DNA of 64,000 nt, taken from positions 1 through 64,000 of the forward strand of contig JAJDVX010000032.1 of the NCBI GenBank assembly GCA_022825895.1. The letters run 5' to 3'. The notes beneath the pieces were generated by a model. That model was not told where the DNA came from, did not search any database, and saw only the letters and a list, made by a program, of their open reading frames with translations. Positions 17,424-26,860 of this stretch are shown in pieces. The position numbers and the translations under genes are program-made. The stretch's first letter is position 1. Every line of letters begins with the position of its first letter. Source of the stretch: Chloroflexota bacterium (GTDB lineage: Bacteria > Chloroflexota > UBA11872).

Positions 17424-18638
17424 TCAGGCCTCCTCGATCCAGGCGTCCAGCGCCTCGGCGGCGTCGATCACGTACATCTGGCGGGTTCCTTCGTGGACGG
17501 AGTCGATGCAGACCTGGCGGCCGTCGCGGCTCCAGCGCGGATGCAGGTCGCAGCGGACCGGGCCAGCGTAGCGCGGCGGGGAGTGGAAGCGGCCGAGCTC
17601 CAGGGCGCGTTCGGTGTCTTCGTCGTAGACAAGGAGCCGGCACAAGCCGCCGGTTTCCGGCTGGGTGTCCATGAGGACGAAACGGCCGCCTGGACGGTAG
17701 CTGCAATGGCCGTCGGGCGGGAGGACGGCGCGACCGACGGGCCGGGCGTCGACGGTGGTCAGGTCCAGCAGCCAGAAGCCCATCGGCGCCGACCTGGACT
17801 CCGGGTCGTCCGACACGTCCGCCGGGATTGCCGAGAACAGGATTTCGGTGGGCGAGCGCCAGCACATGTGGGAGGCGCGGGTGGGCCAGATTTCGCGGAC
17901 CGAGCCGTCGAAAATGCGCAGCAGCATGAAGCGGGTGCGGAAGCGGGGGGCGCCGGGCGGCCACCAGCGGTGGACGAACATCGCGTGCGTGTCATCGGGG
18001 CTGAAGATGAGGTGGTTGACCCAGTTGACCGCGCCGTGCATGGAGGGGTGTGGGCGCACGGATGCGATCTGGTCGAGGGAGACCTTTAGCTCGGCGGCAC
18101 CGGTGTGCAGGTCGACCAGGTAGATGCCGTCGTCAGCGGGGTGATCGACGCCTTCCCAGGGGTCGGGGAGGCCCGGATAGCCGACTTCCGGGCGGACGCG
18201 CAGGCGGGCGAAGTTGAGGCTGAGGGCGCGGCGCTGGTCGTGGCTGACGGCGGCGATTGGTCGTTCGAGGATGCGGGAGTCGCCAGACTCAATGTCGGTG
18301 ACGCGGGCGACATAGCGGTCCTTATCGCAGTCGTTGTGGACGATGGTGGTCGGTCCGTGTTTCGGGAGCCAGTGGAGCATGGCGCCCTGTTGCCAGGACC
18401 AAGAGCTCGTTGTTGCTACGGGGCGGAAGCTGCAGTCGTCCTGGAGGTCGATGGCGCCGATGGTGGCGGGGTCGTCAGCCGTGGGGATCTCGACGTCGAG
18501 GTTCACGCGCTGTGTCAGCAGGTATCGGCCCGAGGCGTCCCAGGAGGGCATGTCGTAGTAGCCGAAGAAGTGGCTGGCGGGGCCCGAGGTGACCCGGCGA
18601 ACCGTGACGCCGCGTGCGGTTTGGATCTGGGCAGGCAC
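17424..18638 (-). CDS. Beta-propeller (WD40/PD40-like) protein
   Basis: A 404-residue protein with recurring propeller-blade motifs, for example PSWDASGRYLLT, FSPDDTHAMFV, YRPGGRFVLMD and HPRWSRDGRQVCIDS, each followed by hydrophobic strands. These resemble TolB/PD40 blades and oligogalacturonate-lyase-like propellers. No signal peptide is visible, so a cytoplasmic enzyme or scaffold is likely. The context (upstream of a ThDP enzyme) suggests catabolism of a sugar-acid-like compound, but the substrate is unknown. Start is GTG at 18638. Confidence 0.8.
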   Translation of the reverse strand: MPAQIQTARGVTVRRVTSGPASHFFGYYDMPSWDASGRYLLTQRVNLDVEIPTADDPATIGAIDLQDDCSFRPVATTSSWSWQQGAMLHWLPKHGPTTIVHNDCDKDRYVARVTDIESGDSRILERPIAAVSHDQRRALSLNFARLRVRPEVGYPGLPDPWEGVDHPADDGIYLVDLHTGAAELKVSLDQIASVRPHPSMHGAVNWVNHLIFSPDDTHAMFVHRWWPPGAPRFRTRFMLLRIFDGSVREIWPTRASHMCWRSPTEILFSAIPADVSDDPESRSAPMGFWLLDLTTVDARPVGRAVLPPDGHCSYRPGGRFVLMDTQPETGGLCRLLVYDEDTERALELGRFHSPPRYAGPVRCDLHPRWSRDGRQVCIDSVHEGTRQMYVIDAAEALDAWIEEA

Positions 18639-18691
18639 GTAAGCAGTTCCGGTGCTCGGGCGGGCGGATTCTAGCCGGAGCCGTCTCTAGG

Positions 18692-20149
18692 TTATTCGCC
18701 GTAGAGCGTGGTGCGTGGGAAGTAGCTGACCCAACCGAACCAGTAGGCGAGATGGCCGCCGAGGCGGTTGAGGGTCTGGCCGTCGGGGCCGACCAAGGCG
18801 TCCTCGGTGATGCGCCAGGGGCGTCCCTGCGCATCGTGTACCTGCTCGGTGCCCTCGGTGGGTTGGAATGTCTGGTCGCCGCGTTCATAGGCGCGGATTT
18901 CGGCGCCGGCGTCCCAGACGACCGGACCGGCCCTGCGATCAATGCCAACGCCCTTTAGGTCGGGGCCGGCGGCGATGACCACGATGGGCGTGTCGCCGAC
19001 CTGGTCGTTGACGACGCGCTCGCGGACGACGTCGGCGGTGGCGAGGGCGTGGGGCTGGCCATCGATGTGGAGGGCGTAAATGCGGGCCTTGTCCGGCAGT
19101 CGCTGGGCGGGATCACCGGCGGGGAACATGGTCTCGGGGCTGGCGAAGTAGCTGCCGTAGGGGTTGCCCGGGGTGTAGTCGCGCAGGTGGCCGGTCTCGA
19201 GGCTGAGCACCTGGGTGTCGGGGTGGCGCTCGAGCCAGGCCTGCCAGCGCGTCACCACGACCGGAAGGCGCTTGAGTTCGATGGTGCCGTCGGCCAGCCG
19301 GCCGAGCACAGGCTCGCCGGTGAGCTGGTTCCAGAGGGTGTAGGTGGTGCGGTCGTACATGAGCTTGTTGCTGCGCATGAGGAAGCCGGACGAGCCGAAC
19401 TCGTAGGTGGCGTCGCCGACGCGGGTATCGAAGAGCACGCCGGCGCCGCAGAGGGTGCAGTAGGCGAGGGCCACGGGGACGCCGCCGACGACGTCGTTGG
19501 CCATCTCGTGCCAGTCGAGGATGCGGAGCGGGTAGGCGCGGGCGTCGCCGTTGATCTCGACGCCGAACACGAGCTCGGTGGGGGTGATGTAGTCGGCGTC
19601 AGCGGCGGGCAGCATGCGGGCGTTGACCAGGGCGGGGATGCCATCCAGGGCGACGCCGCCCCAGACGACTTCTTCGACGCGGATCTGCGAGGGGGCGTCC
19701 TCGCGGAAGAAGGACGGGAACTCTTCGTCGATGCGGCTGTAGAGCAGGCCTTTCCAGGTGCGGAAGCCGGGCGGGGGTTGGAGGTCGGTGGTGGCGTACC
19801 AGAGGACCCAATCGGGCCAGGGTTGTTCGGGCAGGCCGGAGAGCTGACTGAGGGCCCGAATGGCCGCAGGCCCTTCGCCGGGCAGGATGCCGATTTCCTG
19901 GGCGCGGAGGACTTCGATCAGGACCGAGACGAAGCGCTGGTCGCCGCTGGAGCCGATTTCTTCGATGGCCGCGTTGAGTTCGTCGAGGCTGGTTGTTGAT
20001 CGGAGGGTCTTGAACATGCGGGTGGCGAGGTCGTCCTCGGCGGCTGGTGCTTCCGACTGCTCCGCCGACTCGGGTCCGCAGGCGGCGAGCACACCGGCTA
20101 TCCCTGCCAGGGCAAGCGCGCGGCGCCGGGTCAGTTGTGGAGCCTTCAT
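18692..20149 (-). CDS. DUF3179 domain lipoprotein
   Basis: A 485-residue exported protein. The N-terminus has TRRRALAL, a hydrophobic stretch and lipobox LAAC (Cys24), so it is probably membrane-anchored outside the cytoplasm, perhaps via Tat. The main domain matches DUF3179: VALAYCTLCGAGVLFDTRV contains its characteristic Cys-x-x-Cys, and ETGHLRDYTPGNPYGSYF lies further on. The function of DUF3179 is unknown. It is divergently arranged with the SDR gene at 20287 across 137 bp. Confidence 0.88.
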   Translation of the reverse strand: MKAPQLTRRRALALAGIAGVLAACGPESAEQSEAPAAEDDLATRMFKTLRSTTSLDELNAAIEEIGSSGDQRFVSVLIEVLRAQEIGILPGEGPAAIRALSQLSGLPEQPWPDWVLWYATTDLQPPPGFRTWKGLLYSRIDEEFPSFFREDAPSQIRVEEVVWGGVALDGIPALVNARMLPAADADYITPTELVFGVEINGDARAYPLRILDWHEMANDVVGGVPVALAYCTLCGAGVLFDTRVGDATYEFGSSGFLMRSNKLMYDRTTYTLWNQLTGEPVLGRLADGTIELKRLPVVVTRWQAWLERHPDTQVLSLETGHLRDYTPGNPYGSYFASPETMFPAGDPAQRLPDKARIYALHIDGQPHALATADVVRERVVNDQVGDTPIVVIAAGPDLKGVGIDRRAGPVVWDAGAEIRAYERGDQTFQPTEGTEQVHDAQGRPWRITEDALVGPDGQTLNRLGGHLAYWFGWVSYFPRTTLYGE

Positions 20150-20286
20150 TCCGTGTATCCGCGTCGTGGTCGCTTGCCTCAGCTTAGGGGGTGAGAGCGC
20201 GGGCGTGTCGTGCGAAAGGCCACACGGGCGCGTGTGACTTAGGCTGAGCGGCGCTAGGACGGCACTACCGGGACGGGAAGCGGAGC

Positions 20287-21051
20287 ATGCGGCTGGCGAA
20301 TCGGGTCATTGGGATCACCGGCGGCGCCTCGGGGATCGGGCGGGCCTGTGCGCTGGCGGCGGCGGCCGAAGGGGCCGACCTGGCGCTGGGGGACATCAAC
20401 GCCGACGGGCTGGCCGAGACCGCGGACGCAATCCAGGACCTGGGGCGGCGGGCGGTGACGCGTATCGTCGACGTGACAGCGGACGATGACCAGGAAGCGC
20501 TGGTGGAGCTGGCGGTCAAGGAGCTTGGCGGGCTGGACGGCTGGGTGGGCAGCGCGGGGACCGGTTCCGGCCAGTTCGCGCTGGAGCACACGCGAGCCGA
20601 GTGGCGGCGGGTGATGGAAGTGAACGTGGAGGGCGTGTTCTTCGGCGCGCAAGCGGCGGCGCGGCACATGGTGGCGACCGGCAGCGGGTCGATCGTGAAC
20701 GTGGCCTCGATGTATGGGCAACGCGCGGTCAAGCAGCGGGCGGCGTACTGCACGTCCAAGGCGTCGGTGGTGATGCTGACGCAGGTGATGGCGCTGGAAT
20801 TCGCCGAACACGGCGTGCGGGTCAATGCGCTGGCGCCCGGGTACACGGACACGCCGCTGTTCAACGCCGGCAAGGAGCGGGACAGCGTTCAGATGGACCG
20901 CCTGATTGCGCACGTTCCGTTCAAGCGACTGGCCGTACCCGAGGAGATTGCGGGTGCGGCGGTTTTCCTGCTATCGGATGAGGCCGGTTTTGTGACCGGG
21001 CACATCCTGACGGTGGACGGCGGATGGGTCGCACACGGGCCGCGCGAGTAG
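20287..21051 (+). CDS. Short-chain dehydrogenase/reductase
   Basis: A 254-residue classical SDR. The cofactor motif TGGASGIG is at 11-18; the acidic LGDIN after the second strand favours NAD(H) over NADP(H). The catalytic set is Ser141 (NVASMYG), Tyr154 and Lys158 (YCTSK). The C-terminal DGGW motif is in place. It resembles 3-oxoacyl-reductase or polyol-dehydrogenase-type SDRs; the substrate cannot be inferred. The ankyrin gene follows 18 bp later on the same strand. Confidence 0.93.
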   Translation: MRLANRVIGITGGASGIGRACALAAAAEGADLALGDINADGLAETADAIQDLGRRAVTRIVDVTADDDQEALVELAVKELGGLDGWVGSAGTGSGQFALEHTRAEWRRVMEVNVEGVFFGAQAAARHMVATGSGSIVNVASMYGQRAVKQRAAYCTSKASVVMLTQVMALEFAEHGVRVNALAPGYTDTPLFNAGKERDSVQMDRLIAHVPFKRLAVPEEIAGAAVFLLSDEAGFVTGHILTVDGGWVAHGPRE

Positions 21052-21069
21052 CCGCCAGGCGAGCGCCGA

Positions 21070-21732
21070 ATGTCCGACGACATCTTTGACCTCGTACAGG
21101 CGGGCGACGTGGCGGCGGTGAAGGCTCGGGTTGCCAGCGAACCCGGGGTTACACGCGCAAGGAGTGCACAGGGACTCTCGCCGATCCAGACGGCTTTCTT
21201 CATGGGTCGGCACGCGGTGGTTGCCGCGTTGCTGGCGGCGGAGCCTGAACTGGATGCGTTTGAGGCGGCGATTGTCGGCGACGTGAGGCAGTTGGCGGAG
21301 CGCTTGGATGAGGATCCCGACTTGTTGACGGCGTATTCGCCGGATGGGTGGACGCTGATGCACCTGGCGCCGTGGGCGGGGCAGCCTGGGACAACGCGGC
21401 TGCTGCTGAGCCGAGGCGCCAATTTGACGGCGGTGAGCAAGAACCCGCTGCGCAACCAGCCGTTGAATGCGGCCGTGGCGGGGCCGAATGCCGAGACACG
21501 GACCGCTTGCGTTCGGTTGCTGTTGGAGGCGGGGGCGGACGCGAATAACCGCCAGGTGCGTGAGAACACGTCCTTGCACACGTCGGCGCATTTGGGTGAC
21601 ACCGGCACAGTCGAGGCGTTGTTGGCACACGGTGCGGACGTTGAGCTGCGGTCGGATGACGGAAAGTCGGCGGCCAACTATGCGCGCGAGGGTGGGCACG
21701 AGGAGCTGGCGAAGCGGCTAGAGGCTGGCTGA
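21070..21732 (+). CDS. Ankyrin repeat protein
   Basis: A 220-residue soluble protein with about five ankyrin-type repeats, for example GWTLMHLAPWAGQPGTTRLL, VRLLLEAGADANNRQV, NTSLHTSAHLGDTGTVEALL and DGKSAANYAREGGHEELAK. No signal peptide or membrane helix. Ankyrin repeats mediate protein-protein contacts; the partner is unknown. It is six bases upstream of the SprT-like gene, suggesting joint expression. Confidence 0.88.
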   Translation: MSDDIFDLVQAGDVAAVKARVASEPGVTRARSAQGLSPIQTAFFMGRHAVVAALLAAEPELDAFEAAIVGDVRQLAERLDEDPDLLTAYSPDGWTLMHLAPWAGQPGTTRLLLSRGANLTAVSKNPLRNQPLNAAVAGPNAETRTACVRLLLEAGADANNRQVRENTSLHTSAHLGDTGTVEALLAHGADVELRSDDGKSAANYAREGGHEELAKRLEAG

Positions 21733-21738
21733 AGCGGA

Positions 21739-22317
21739 GTGAACCGATTCCCGACGCCACGGCGTCTGCACAGTGCCGATGCCAGTTTCATGGCTGAACT
21801 GAAGGCACGGGCGGAGGTGTTCAACCGCGAGCTGTTTGAGGGGAGGTTGCCGCTGGCGAACGTCACGTTTCTCCCGTCGGCCGCCGTGCGCCAACTTGGG
21901 TCGGTCCGGACGACTACAGAACGATCGGCCTTTGTCGTGCGAATCGCCCGTCTGCTGGAGGGGCCGGCCGGCGATCGGCCGGTGGATGGATCACGGTTCA
22001 ACCTGCGCGACGAGGTGCTGATACATGAGCTTGTGCACGTGGAGCAATTCATCAGGGCGCCGGATGAGGCGCCGCATGGGCCGTGGTTTCGCGAGCGGAT
22101 GCGGGCAATCGGGGCGCGTCCGCGGGCTTGTCCGACGGTGCAGCTTGCGGTGCAGGGCCGATGGCTTTATCGATGTCCGGCCGGTCACGAGGTGACGCGC
22201 CTGCGACGCTACGGCCGGCGGCAGGTGAGTTGTCGACGCTGCGACCCGCGGGCCTACAACCCGAGGCATCGCCTGCGACTTGTAGGGGAAATCACGTCAG
22301 CAGGCGGCGCAGAGTAG
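21739..22317 (+). CDS. SprT-like zinc metalloprotease domain protein
   Basis: A 192-residue protein with HELVH at 96-100 in a helix (DEVLIHELVHVEQF), a third likely ligand His113 in APHGPWF, and a C-terminal zinc ribbon (RCPAGHE ... SCRRCDP). This layout fits SprT/Spartan-like proteases. Some family members act on DNA-protein crosslinks, but no bacterial role is firm here. The GTG at 21739 is six bases after the ankyrin gene; an ATG at 21790 would shorten the protein by 17 residues. Confidence 0.85.
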   Translation: MNRFPTPRRLHSADASFMAELKARAEVFNRELFEGRLPLANVTFLPSAAVRQLGSVRTTTERSAFVVRIARLLEGPAGDRPVDGSRFNLRDEVLIHELVHVEQFIRAPDEAPHGPWFRERMRAIGARPRACPTVQLAVQGRWLYRCPAGHEVTRLRRYGRRQVSCRRCDPRAYNPRHRLRLVGEITSAGGAE

Positions 22318-22396
22318 ATTAATGGAGTGAGCGTTGCCGGCTGTGGTGCTTCAATGACGAGTTCAGCCACAGGCCGGAGGGCAGGAGGGCGCTGAC

Positions 22397-23179
22397 ATGT
22401 CGATGCGACTGCGAATCATCTTGGCGGGCGGCGGCGTGGGGGCCATCGTGGCGGTTGCGGTGGGCTGGTGGCTGGTGTCGCCACTGTTTGTGACCAATGT
22501 GGTGGACGAGGCGTTTCCGTTCGAGATGCCAGCGTCGGCGGCCATGGCAAGCATGCCGGCCGAAGAGAAGCAGGAGTTGAAGGCCGAATTTGACGCAGCC
22601 ATGCCGAGTACCGAGACCATCGAATCCCTGAGCCCGGATGATCGCGACAAGGTCCAGGAACGGGTGATGGAGGTGGCCGCGCAGATGCCGGACACGATGA
22701 TGGACGAGCCGATGCCGGCCGGCCTGGCCGGGGTGGCGGTGGCCGCGATGCCGGCCGCAACCCCCGTCGCTACGGCAACCGCCGCAGCGACGGCAGCCGC
22801 AACGGCGGCGCCGGCGCCCACGGCCATGCCTGACACTGGACCGGCGGCGGTGGCCATGGGGATGTTCATGGATGCCGACGACTTTCACCGGGGTTCCGGC
22901 TCGGCCACGATGTTCCGCGGCCCGGACGGCAACCACATCCTGCGGTTCGAGGACTTCATGGTGACCAACGGCCCGGCGCTGAGCGTGCTGATCTCGAAGG
23001 CCGAGGGGATTACGAGCAGCGAGAACCTGGGTGACTACCTGGACCTGGGACCGCTGAAGGGGAACGTGGGCAACCAGAACTACGAGGTTCCGGGCGGGAC
23101 CGACGTGAGCGAGTACAAGACCGTGGTGATCTACTGCGTGCCGTTCCACGTCGTGTTCGCCACCGCGCCGCTCGCCTAG
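22397..23179 (+). CDS. Membrane-anchored DM13-domain protein
   Basis: A 260-residue protein with one N-terminal transmembrane segment (about 8-32), a Met/Ala-rich region, an Ala/Thr/Pro low-complexity linker (about 118-155), and a C-terminal DM13 domain (about 155-256) with GSGSATMFRGPDGNHILRFE and the conserved single cysteine in VVIYCVPFHVVF. DM13 is proposed to be a redox domain in which that cysteine participates; this is a family-level hypothesis. It would face outside the cytoplasm. Ribosome site GGAGGG is seven bases before the ATG. Confidence 0.88.
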   Translation: MSMRLRIILAGGGVGAIVAVAVGWWLVSPLFVTNVVDEAFPFEMPASAAMASMPAEEKQELKAEFDAAMPSTETIESLSPDDRDKVQERVMEVAAQMPDTMMDEPMPAGLAGVAVAAMPAATPVATATAAATAAATAAPAPTAMPDTGPAAVAMGMFMDADDFHRGSGSATMFRGPDGNHILRFEDFMVTNGPALSVLISKAEGITSSENLGDYLDLGPLKGNVGNQNYEVPGGTDVSEYKTVVIYCVPFHVVFATAPLA

Positions 23180-23204
23180 CGAGCGGCCGCGGTGGGCGGC
23201 CGGG

Positions 23205-23675
23205 TCAGGCCGCTTCGACGAGTTCCTTGAGCTTGCGCAGTTGCTTGCGTCCGAGGTACCTGGTGAACCAGCTGAAGAGGAAGCCCATGATCCGGACGAA
23301 CCGGGACGAGGAGTCGACGTCGCAGACGTTGACGACCTCGGTGCCGCCGTCGACGGCGGTGAGGTGATACTCGACAACCATCGAGTAGGAGCCGCCGGTG
23401 ACCTGGGAGCCGTAGGCGTTGGGCGGGTCGTAGGTGGTGATCGCACCGTGGTACTCGGTGATCCGGCCACCTTCGCGGATGCGCTGGGTGAAGGTGGTGC
23501 CGACGGGGTTGTCGGGGTCGAAGTCGGAGGTGTAGTCGAACGTTTCCATTCCCTCGGCCCACTCGCCGCGGCGGGTGTTGTCGGCGAGGAGGTCGAAGAC
23601 GGCCTCGGGGGAGGCATCAATCCGGATTCGTGCGAGTTCCTGCATGGGTGGACGCCGGGTATGAAGGGTGGTCAT
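23205..23675 (-). CDS. SRPBCC/polyketide-cyclase-like protein
   Basis: About 156 residues with the START/SRPBCC pattern: RIDASPEAVFDLLADNTRRG at the N-terminus, a beta-rich middle (GGRITEYHGAITTY) and a long C-terminal amphipathic helix (LGRKQLRKLKELVE). These proteins bind hydrophobic ligands; no ligand can be assigned. The frame is open to 23816, but the extra N-terminal residues are Arg/Ser-rich and non-family-like, so I place the start at the ATG at 23675 (or 23645). It converges with the DM13 gene. Confidence 0.75.
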   Translation of the reverse strand: MTTLHTRRPPMQELARIRIDASPEAVFDLLADNTRRGEWAEGMETFDYTSDFDPDNPVGTTFTQRIREGGRITEYHGAITTYDPPNAYGSQVTGGSYSMVVEYHLTAVDGGTEVVNVCDVDSSSRFVRIMGFLFSWFTRYLGRKQLRKLKELVEAA

Positions 23676-23779
23676 TCTGGCACGCGGACAGAGGGAGTAG
23701 AGTTGGTTTCGGTACGGTTCGAGTCGGTCGCAGGACCAACGGGCAGGAACTTGACGACTCCCGTTCAACGCACACCATC

Positions 23780-24688
23780 GTGAGGAACTCCTGGGGCGCG
23801 GGATCGCGCTACGCAACTCGGGGATTGGCGACGCTGCGGGTCACGCCGTTCGTGATCGTGGCGATCATGGTGCTGTTCGCGCTGCCCGCGGCCGGCGTGA
23901 TCTGGATAACGGCGGCCGATCTGCCCGAGGGTTTCGGGCGGACGGCCGGGACGACCGTCTTAAACCTGTTGTCGGGCACGGTTGCACCGGTAATGTTCAT
24001 GAAGGCGGTGGCGGCGGCGCACGAGGGGCGGCGGCCCGGGTTGTGGCACCACCTGAATGATGGAACCCGTTGGCTACCCAGGTATATCTGGACCAACCTG
24101 CACACGACGGTAGTTTTCTGGGTGCCGGTCGGGATCCTGACGCTGGGGCTGATCAGCTACCAGCGGACGGCGTTTGCGGAGTCGTTCCTGGGTGTTGTGG
24201 TCTCGGTCCTGTGGATCGCGGTCATCGGGGGCGTCGGGATCTACGTGCACTCGCGGACGTTGCTGGCGCCGTTTATCGCGGTGCATGGGAACGTGCCGGG
24301 GTCGCTGGCGGCGTTGGAGTCGTGGCGGGTGAGCGGGCGTGTGTTTGGACCGGTGTTCGCCACCTTTCTGATTACGGCGGGGCCAATTGCGGTGCCGTTA
24401 GCAGCGGTGTTCATGGGGTTCTACCTGACGTTGACGGGGCCGGCGCTGGAGGTGTTTACCGCGACGCTGGCTGCGCAGGTGTGGATTGCGATCAAGCTGA
24501 TACGGCCGCCGTTGGTGGCGGCGACGTATGCGCTGTACACGGACGTCTGGCCGGGTGAACTCGCACGCCGGGGCCGGGAAGGCCATCCGGCGACGCCGTC
24601 GCTGGTGCGGTGGTTGATCGACGTCTCGTGGTGGCCGCCGCGGATGGCGGCGGCGATGTTCCGGAGGCCCGTGAGCGGTCCGCTATAG
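23780..24688 (+). CDS. Multi-pass membrane protein of unknown function
   Basis: About 302 residues with around six hydrophobic segments (first at about residues 17-43, ending in the middle of VWIAIKLIRPPLVAATYALY). I do not recognise a specific family. The frame is open from 23630, but the upstream part overlaps the divergent SRPBCC gene and is hydrophilic and Arg/Gly-rich, so I take the GTG at 23780; its ribosome site is not obvious. The layout resembles bacterial DUF-type 'glycerophosphoryl diester phosphodiesterase membrane domain' proteins only loosely. Confidence 0.65.
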   Translation: MRNSWGAGSRYATRGLATLRVTPFVIVAIMVLFALPAAGVIWITAADLPEGFGRTAGTTVLNLLSGTVAPVMFMKAVAAAHEGRRPGLWHHLNDGTRWLPRYIWTNLHTTVVFWVPVGILTLGLISYQRTAFAESFLGVVVSVLWIAVIGGVGIYVHSRTLLAPFIAVHGNVPGSLAALESWRVSGRVFGPVFATFLITAGPIAVPLAAVFMGFYLTLTGPALEVFTATLAAQVWIAIKLIRPPLVAATYALYTDVWPGELARRGREGHPATPSLVRWLIDVSWWPPRMAAAMFRRPVSGPL

Positions 24689-24764
24689 CACCGCCGGTAC
24701 GTGACAGGGGAGCATTGAAGGGCGAGAATCAGCGCGCGCGGAAGTAGACGAGCCGGAATCGGTC

Positions 24765-25736
24765 ATGCGTCTTGATAGCGAGCAACTGGAGTCGTTCCGG
24801 CGCGAGGGGTACCTGGTGGTACCGGGCGCGCTGAATCCGGCGGGTCTGCAGCCAGCGATTGACGAGATCACCGAGGCCATTGACGGGCACGCCGCCGAGG
24901 CGGTGGCTCGTGGGGATCTGAGCCACACCTACGCCGATGAGCCCTTCGAGACGCGGCTGTGGATGATTCACCAGGAGTACGAGGACCTGTACTGGTCGGT
25001 GATCTACGGACAGTTGCAGGGCCATGGAATCTTCGCGCTGGTATCGAACGAGGAGCTGCTGGACCTGGCGGAGTCGGTAGTTGGACCGGAAATCATTGGA
25101 TCGGCGGTCTACCGATTGCGGCCCAAGCTGCCGGGCCACTGGCACGGCGAGGTGCCCTGGCACCAGGACTCGGGCTACTTCGAGCCGGTCTGCGACGACG
25201 AGTTGATCCTGACGGTCTGGGTGCCCTTTGTGGACGCGACGGTGGAGCGCGGGTGCCTGGAGGTAATGCCGGGGGTGCATAACGGCGGCGTCGTCCGGCA
25301 CACGCAACTGGAGCCGGGCGAAGAAGGCCGGCGCTCGTACCTGGAGATCCTGGAGGAGGATTTGCCGGGCGAACGCGTGGTGGCCACGCCGGTGGACCGC
25401 GGCGGGGTAGTAATGCTGACGAACCGGACACCGCACCGCTCCACGCCGAATCGCAGCGACGTGATCCGCTGGAGCATCGACATCCGCTACCAGAGCGCGG
25501 ACCTGCCGACGAACTTCCCGCCGCTGGCCATGGATCGGAACGGCTCGGCCACGGGCAACGGATCCGCCGCGGCAGACGAGGCACTGCCGGAGACGACGCT
25601 GACGTGCTATCCGCCAGAATCGGATTTCCTGGTGCGCAGCCGGTCACGGCCGGAGGCGGTGGTGCGGACCTGGCAGGAGTTCAACGCTATTCGTACGGCC
25701 CACCAGCCGGCGGACAGCACCGTGCGCTGGGAGTAG
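24765..25736 (+). CDS. Phytanoyl-CoA dioxygenase family protein
   Basis: A 323-residue non-haem Fe(II)/2-oxoglutarate oxygenase. The N-terminal EQLESFRREGYLVVPGALNP is typical of PhyH proteins. The iron triad is His133 and Asp135 (WHQDSGYF) and His224 (TNRTPHRSTPN), with Arg235 (VIRWSIDIRYQ) likely binding 2-oxoglutarate. Substrates of environmental PhyH proteins vary widely (lipids, phosphonates, osmolytes), so none is assigned. The GH43-like gene follows 48 bp downstream. Confidence 0.92.
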   Translation: MRLDSEQLESFRREGYLVVPGALNPAGLQPAIDEITEAIDGHAAEAVARGDLSHTYADEPFETRLWMIHQEYEDLYWSVIYGQLQGHGIFALVSNEELLDLAESVVGPEIIGSAVYRLRPKLPGHWHGEVPWHQDSGYFEPVCDDELILTVWVPFVDATVERGCLEVMPGVHNGGVVRHTQLEPGEEGRRSYLEILEEDLPGERVVATPVDRGGVVMLTNRTPHRSTPNRSDVIRWSIDIRYQSADLPTNFPPLAMDRNGSATGNGSAAADEALPETTLTCYPPESDFLVRSRSRPEAVVRTWQEFNAIRTAHQPADSTVRWE

Positions 25737-25784
25737 CCCGCGCGCCGAAGGCAGCGACTGGCACATCGGTTAAGGAGCACGGCC

Positions 25785-26750
25785 ATGCACTCTTCGTCCA
25801 ACGCGCGCCGTCGAGAGATCCTGGCTCAGCGCAGTGCGATGAAGGAGGTGTATGGGGCGGGGCAGGACACGGTGAATCCGCACACGATCGTGCGGGGGCC
25901 GGATTGCTGGCACCTGTTTTATGGGGCGTGGCCGGGCCGTCAAAATCTCGAGAAGCGGCACGCGACGTCGGACGACCTGGTGGTGTGGACGAAGCAGAAG
26001 CCGGTGTTGCTGCAGGGCGAGCCGGGGGAATGCGATCACGCGGAGGTCAGCGAGGCGAGCGTGATCGAGCACGAGGGGCGCTGGTACATGATGTACGCGT
26101 GCCAACCGCGGCCGGAGGCGAGCCGGAGGTTTGCGCTGGCGGTTTCGGACGACCTGTGGCACTGGGAGAAGGTGCCGGGGGACGGCTCGCCGGTGTTCAT
26201 ACCGCTGCGGGAGTGGTCGGGGTGGACGGAGGACGGGGTGCTGGAGTGCAAGGACCCGTGGCTGATTGAGTACGAAGGCCGCTTTCTTATGTACTTCGTG
26301 TGCCAGAACCGGTGGGGGGATTCGTGCCTGGCGCTGGCGGAGTCGAAGGACCTGGTGCACTGGGAGGACCGGGGGCCGCTGATGACGTTTCAGCGGATCG
26401 AGAACAAGCTGCAAGGGCCCTCGGGGTTCGAGGTGCCGCGGGTGTTCAAGCGGGACGGGCGGTACTACATCTTTGTGATGAATTTCTGGGGGACGCAGTA
26501 CGCGAGCGGGGACGACCCATTTCACTTTGGCGAGTGGACGGTGCTGGGGCCGTGGCACGGCGCCAGCGTGTTCAGCGACGAGCAGGATCGCTGGTTTATT
26601 ACGCATGCATTGCGCCCGTTCGGGCAGCCCTCGACGCGGCTGCGTCCAGTGATCGGGCCGCTGCAGGGGTTGTGCCTGGGCGGGATTGTCTGGAGCGAAG
26701 GGGTGCCGGTGCCGGTGGATTTGCGGAACGTCTTAGGCGAGGCGGGCTAG
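25785..26750 (+). CDS. Five-bladed-propeller glycoside hydrolase-like protein (GH43/GH32-type)
   Basis: A 321-residue soluble protein with repeated glycosidase-propeller motifs: WHLFYGAWPG, ATSDDLVVWTK, RFALAVSDDLWHWEKVPG, ECKDPWLIEYEGRFLMYF and LALAESKDLVHWED. The KDPW segment resembles the central Asp of GH43/GH32/GH130 propellers; glutamates in EVSEASVIEHEGRWYMMY and GFEVPRVFK could complete the site. Sugar specificity is unknown. There is no signal peptide, so it should act on imported sugar. Strong ribosome site TAAGGAG eight bases before the ATG. Confidence 0.82.
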   Translation: MHSSSNARRREILAQRSAMKEVYGAGQDTVNPHTIVRGPDCWHLFYGAWPGRQNLEKRHATSDDLVVWTKQKPVLLQGEPGECDHAEVSEASVIEHEGRWYMMYACQPRPEASRRFALAVSDDLWHWEKVPGDGSPVFIPLREWSGWTEDGVLECKDPWLIEYEGRFLMYFVCQNRWGDSCLALAESKDLVHWEDRGPLMTFQRIENKLQGPSGFEVPRVFKRDGRYYIFVMNFWGTQYASGDDPFHFGEWTVLGPWHGASVFSDEQDRWFITHALRPFGQPSTRLRPVIGPLQGLCLGGIVWSEGVPVPVDLRNVLGEAG

Positions 26751-26860
26751 AGGACGGAGCGAGCCTCAGATTCGACGGTGGTTTTTGGTCCAGGTTGATT
26801 GCCGCTGAGCGTTGCCTGAAGCTGACACTACCGGGAAATCAAGTGTTGATTGGCCAGTAG

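Noticed and set aside
22319-23620. Long minus-strand frame opposite the DM13 gene
   Set aside because: Antisense shadow with Arg/His/Pro-rich composition typical of high-GC shadows.
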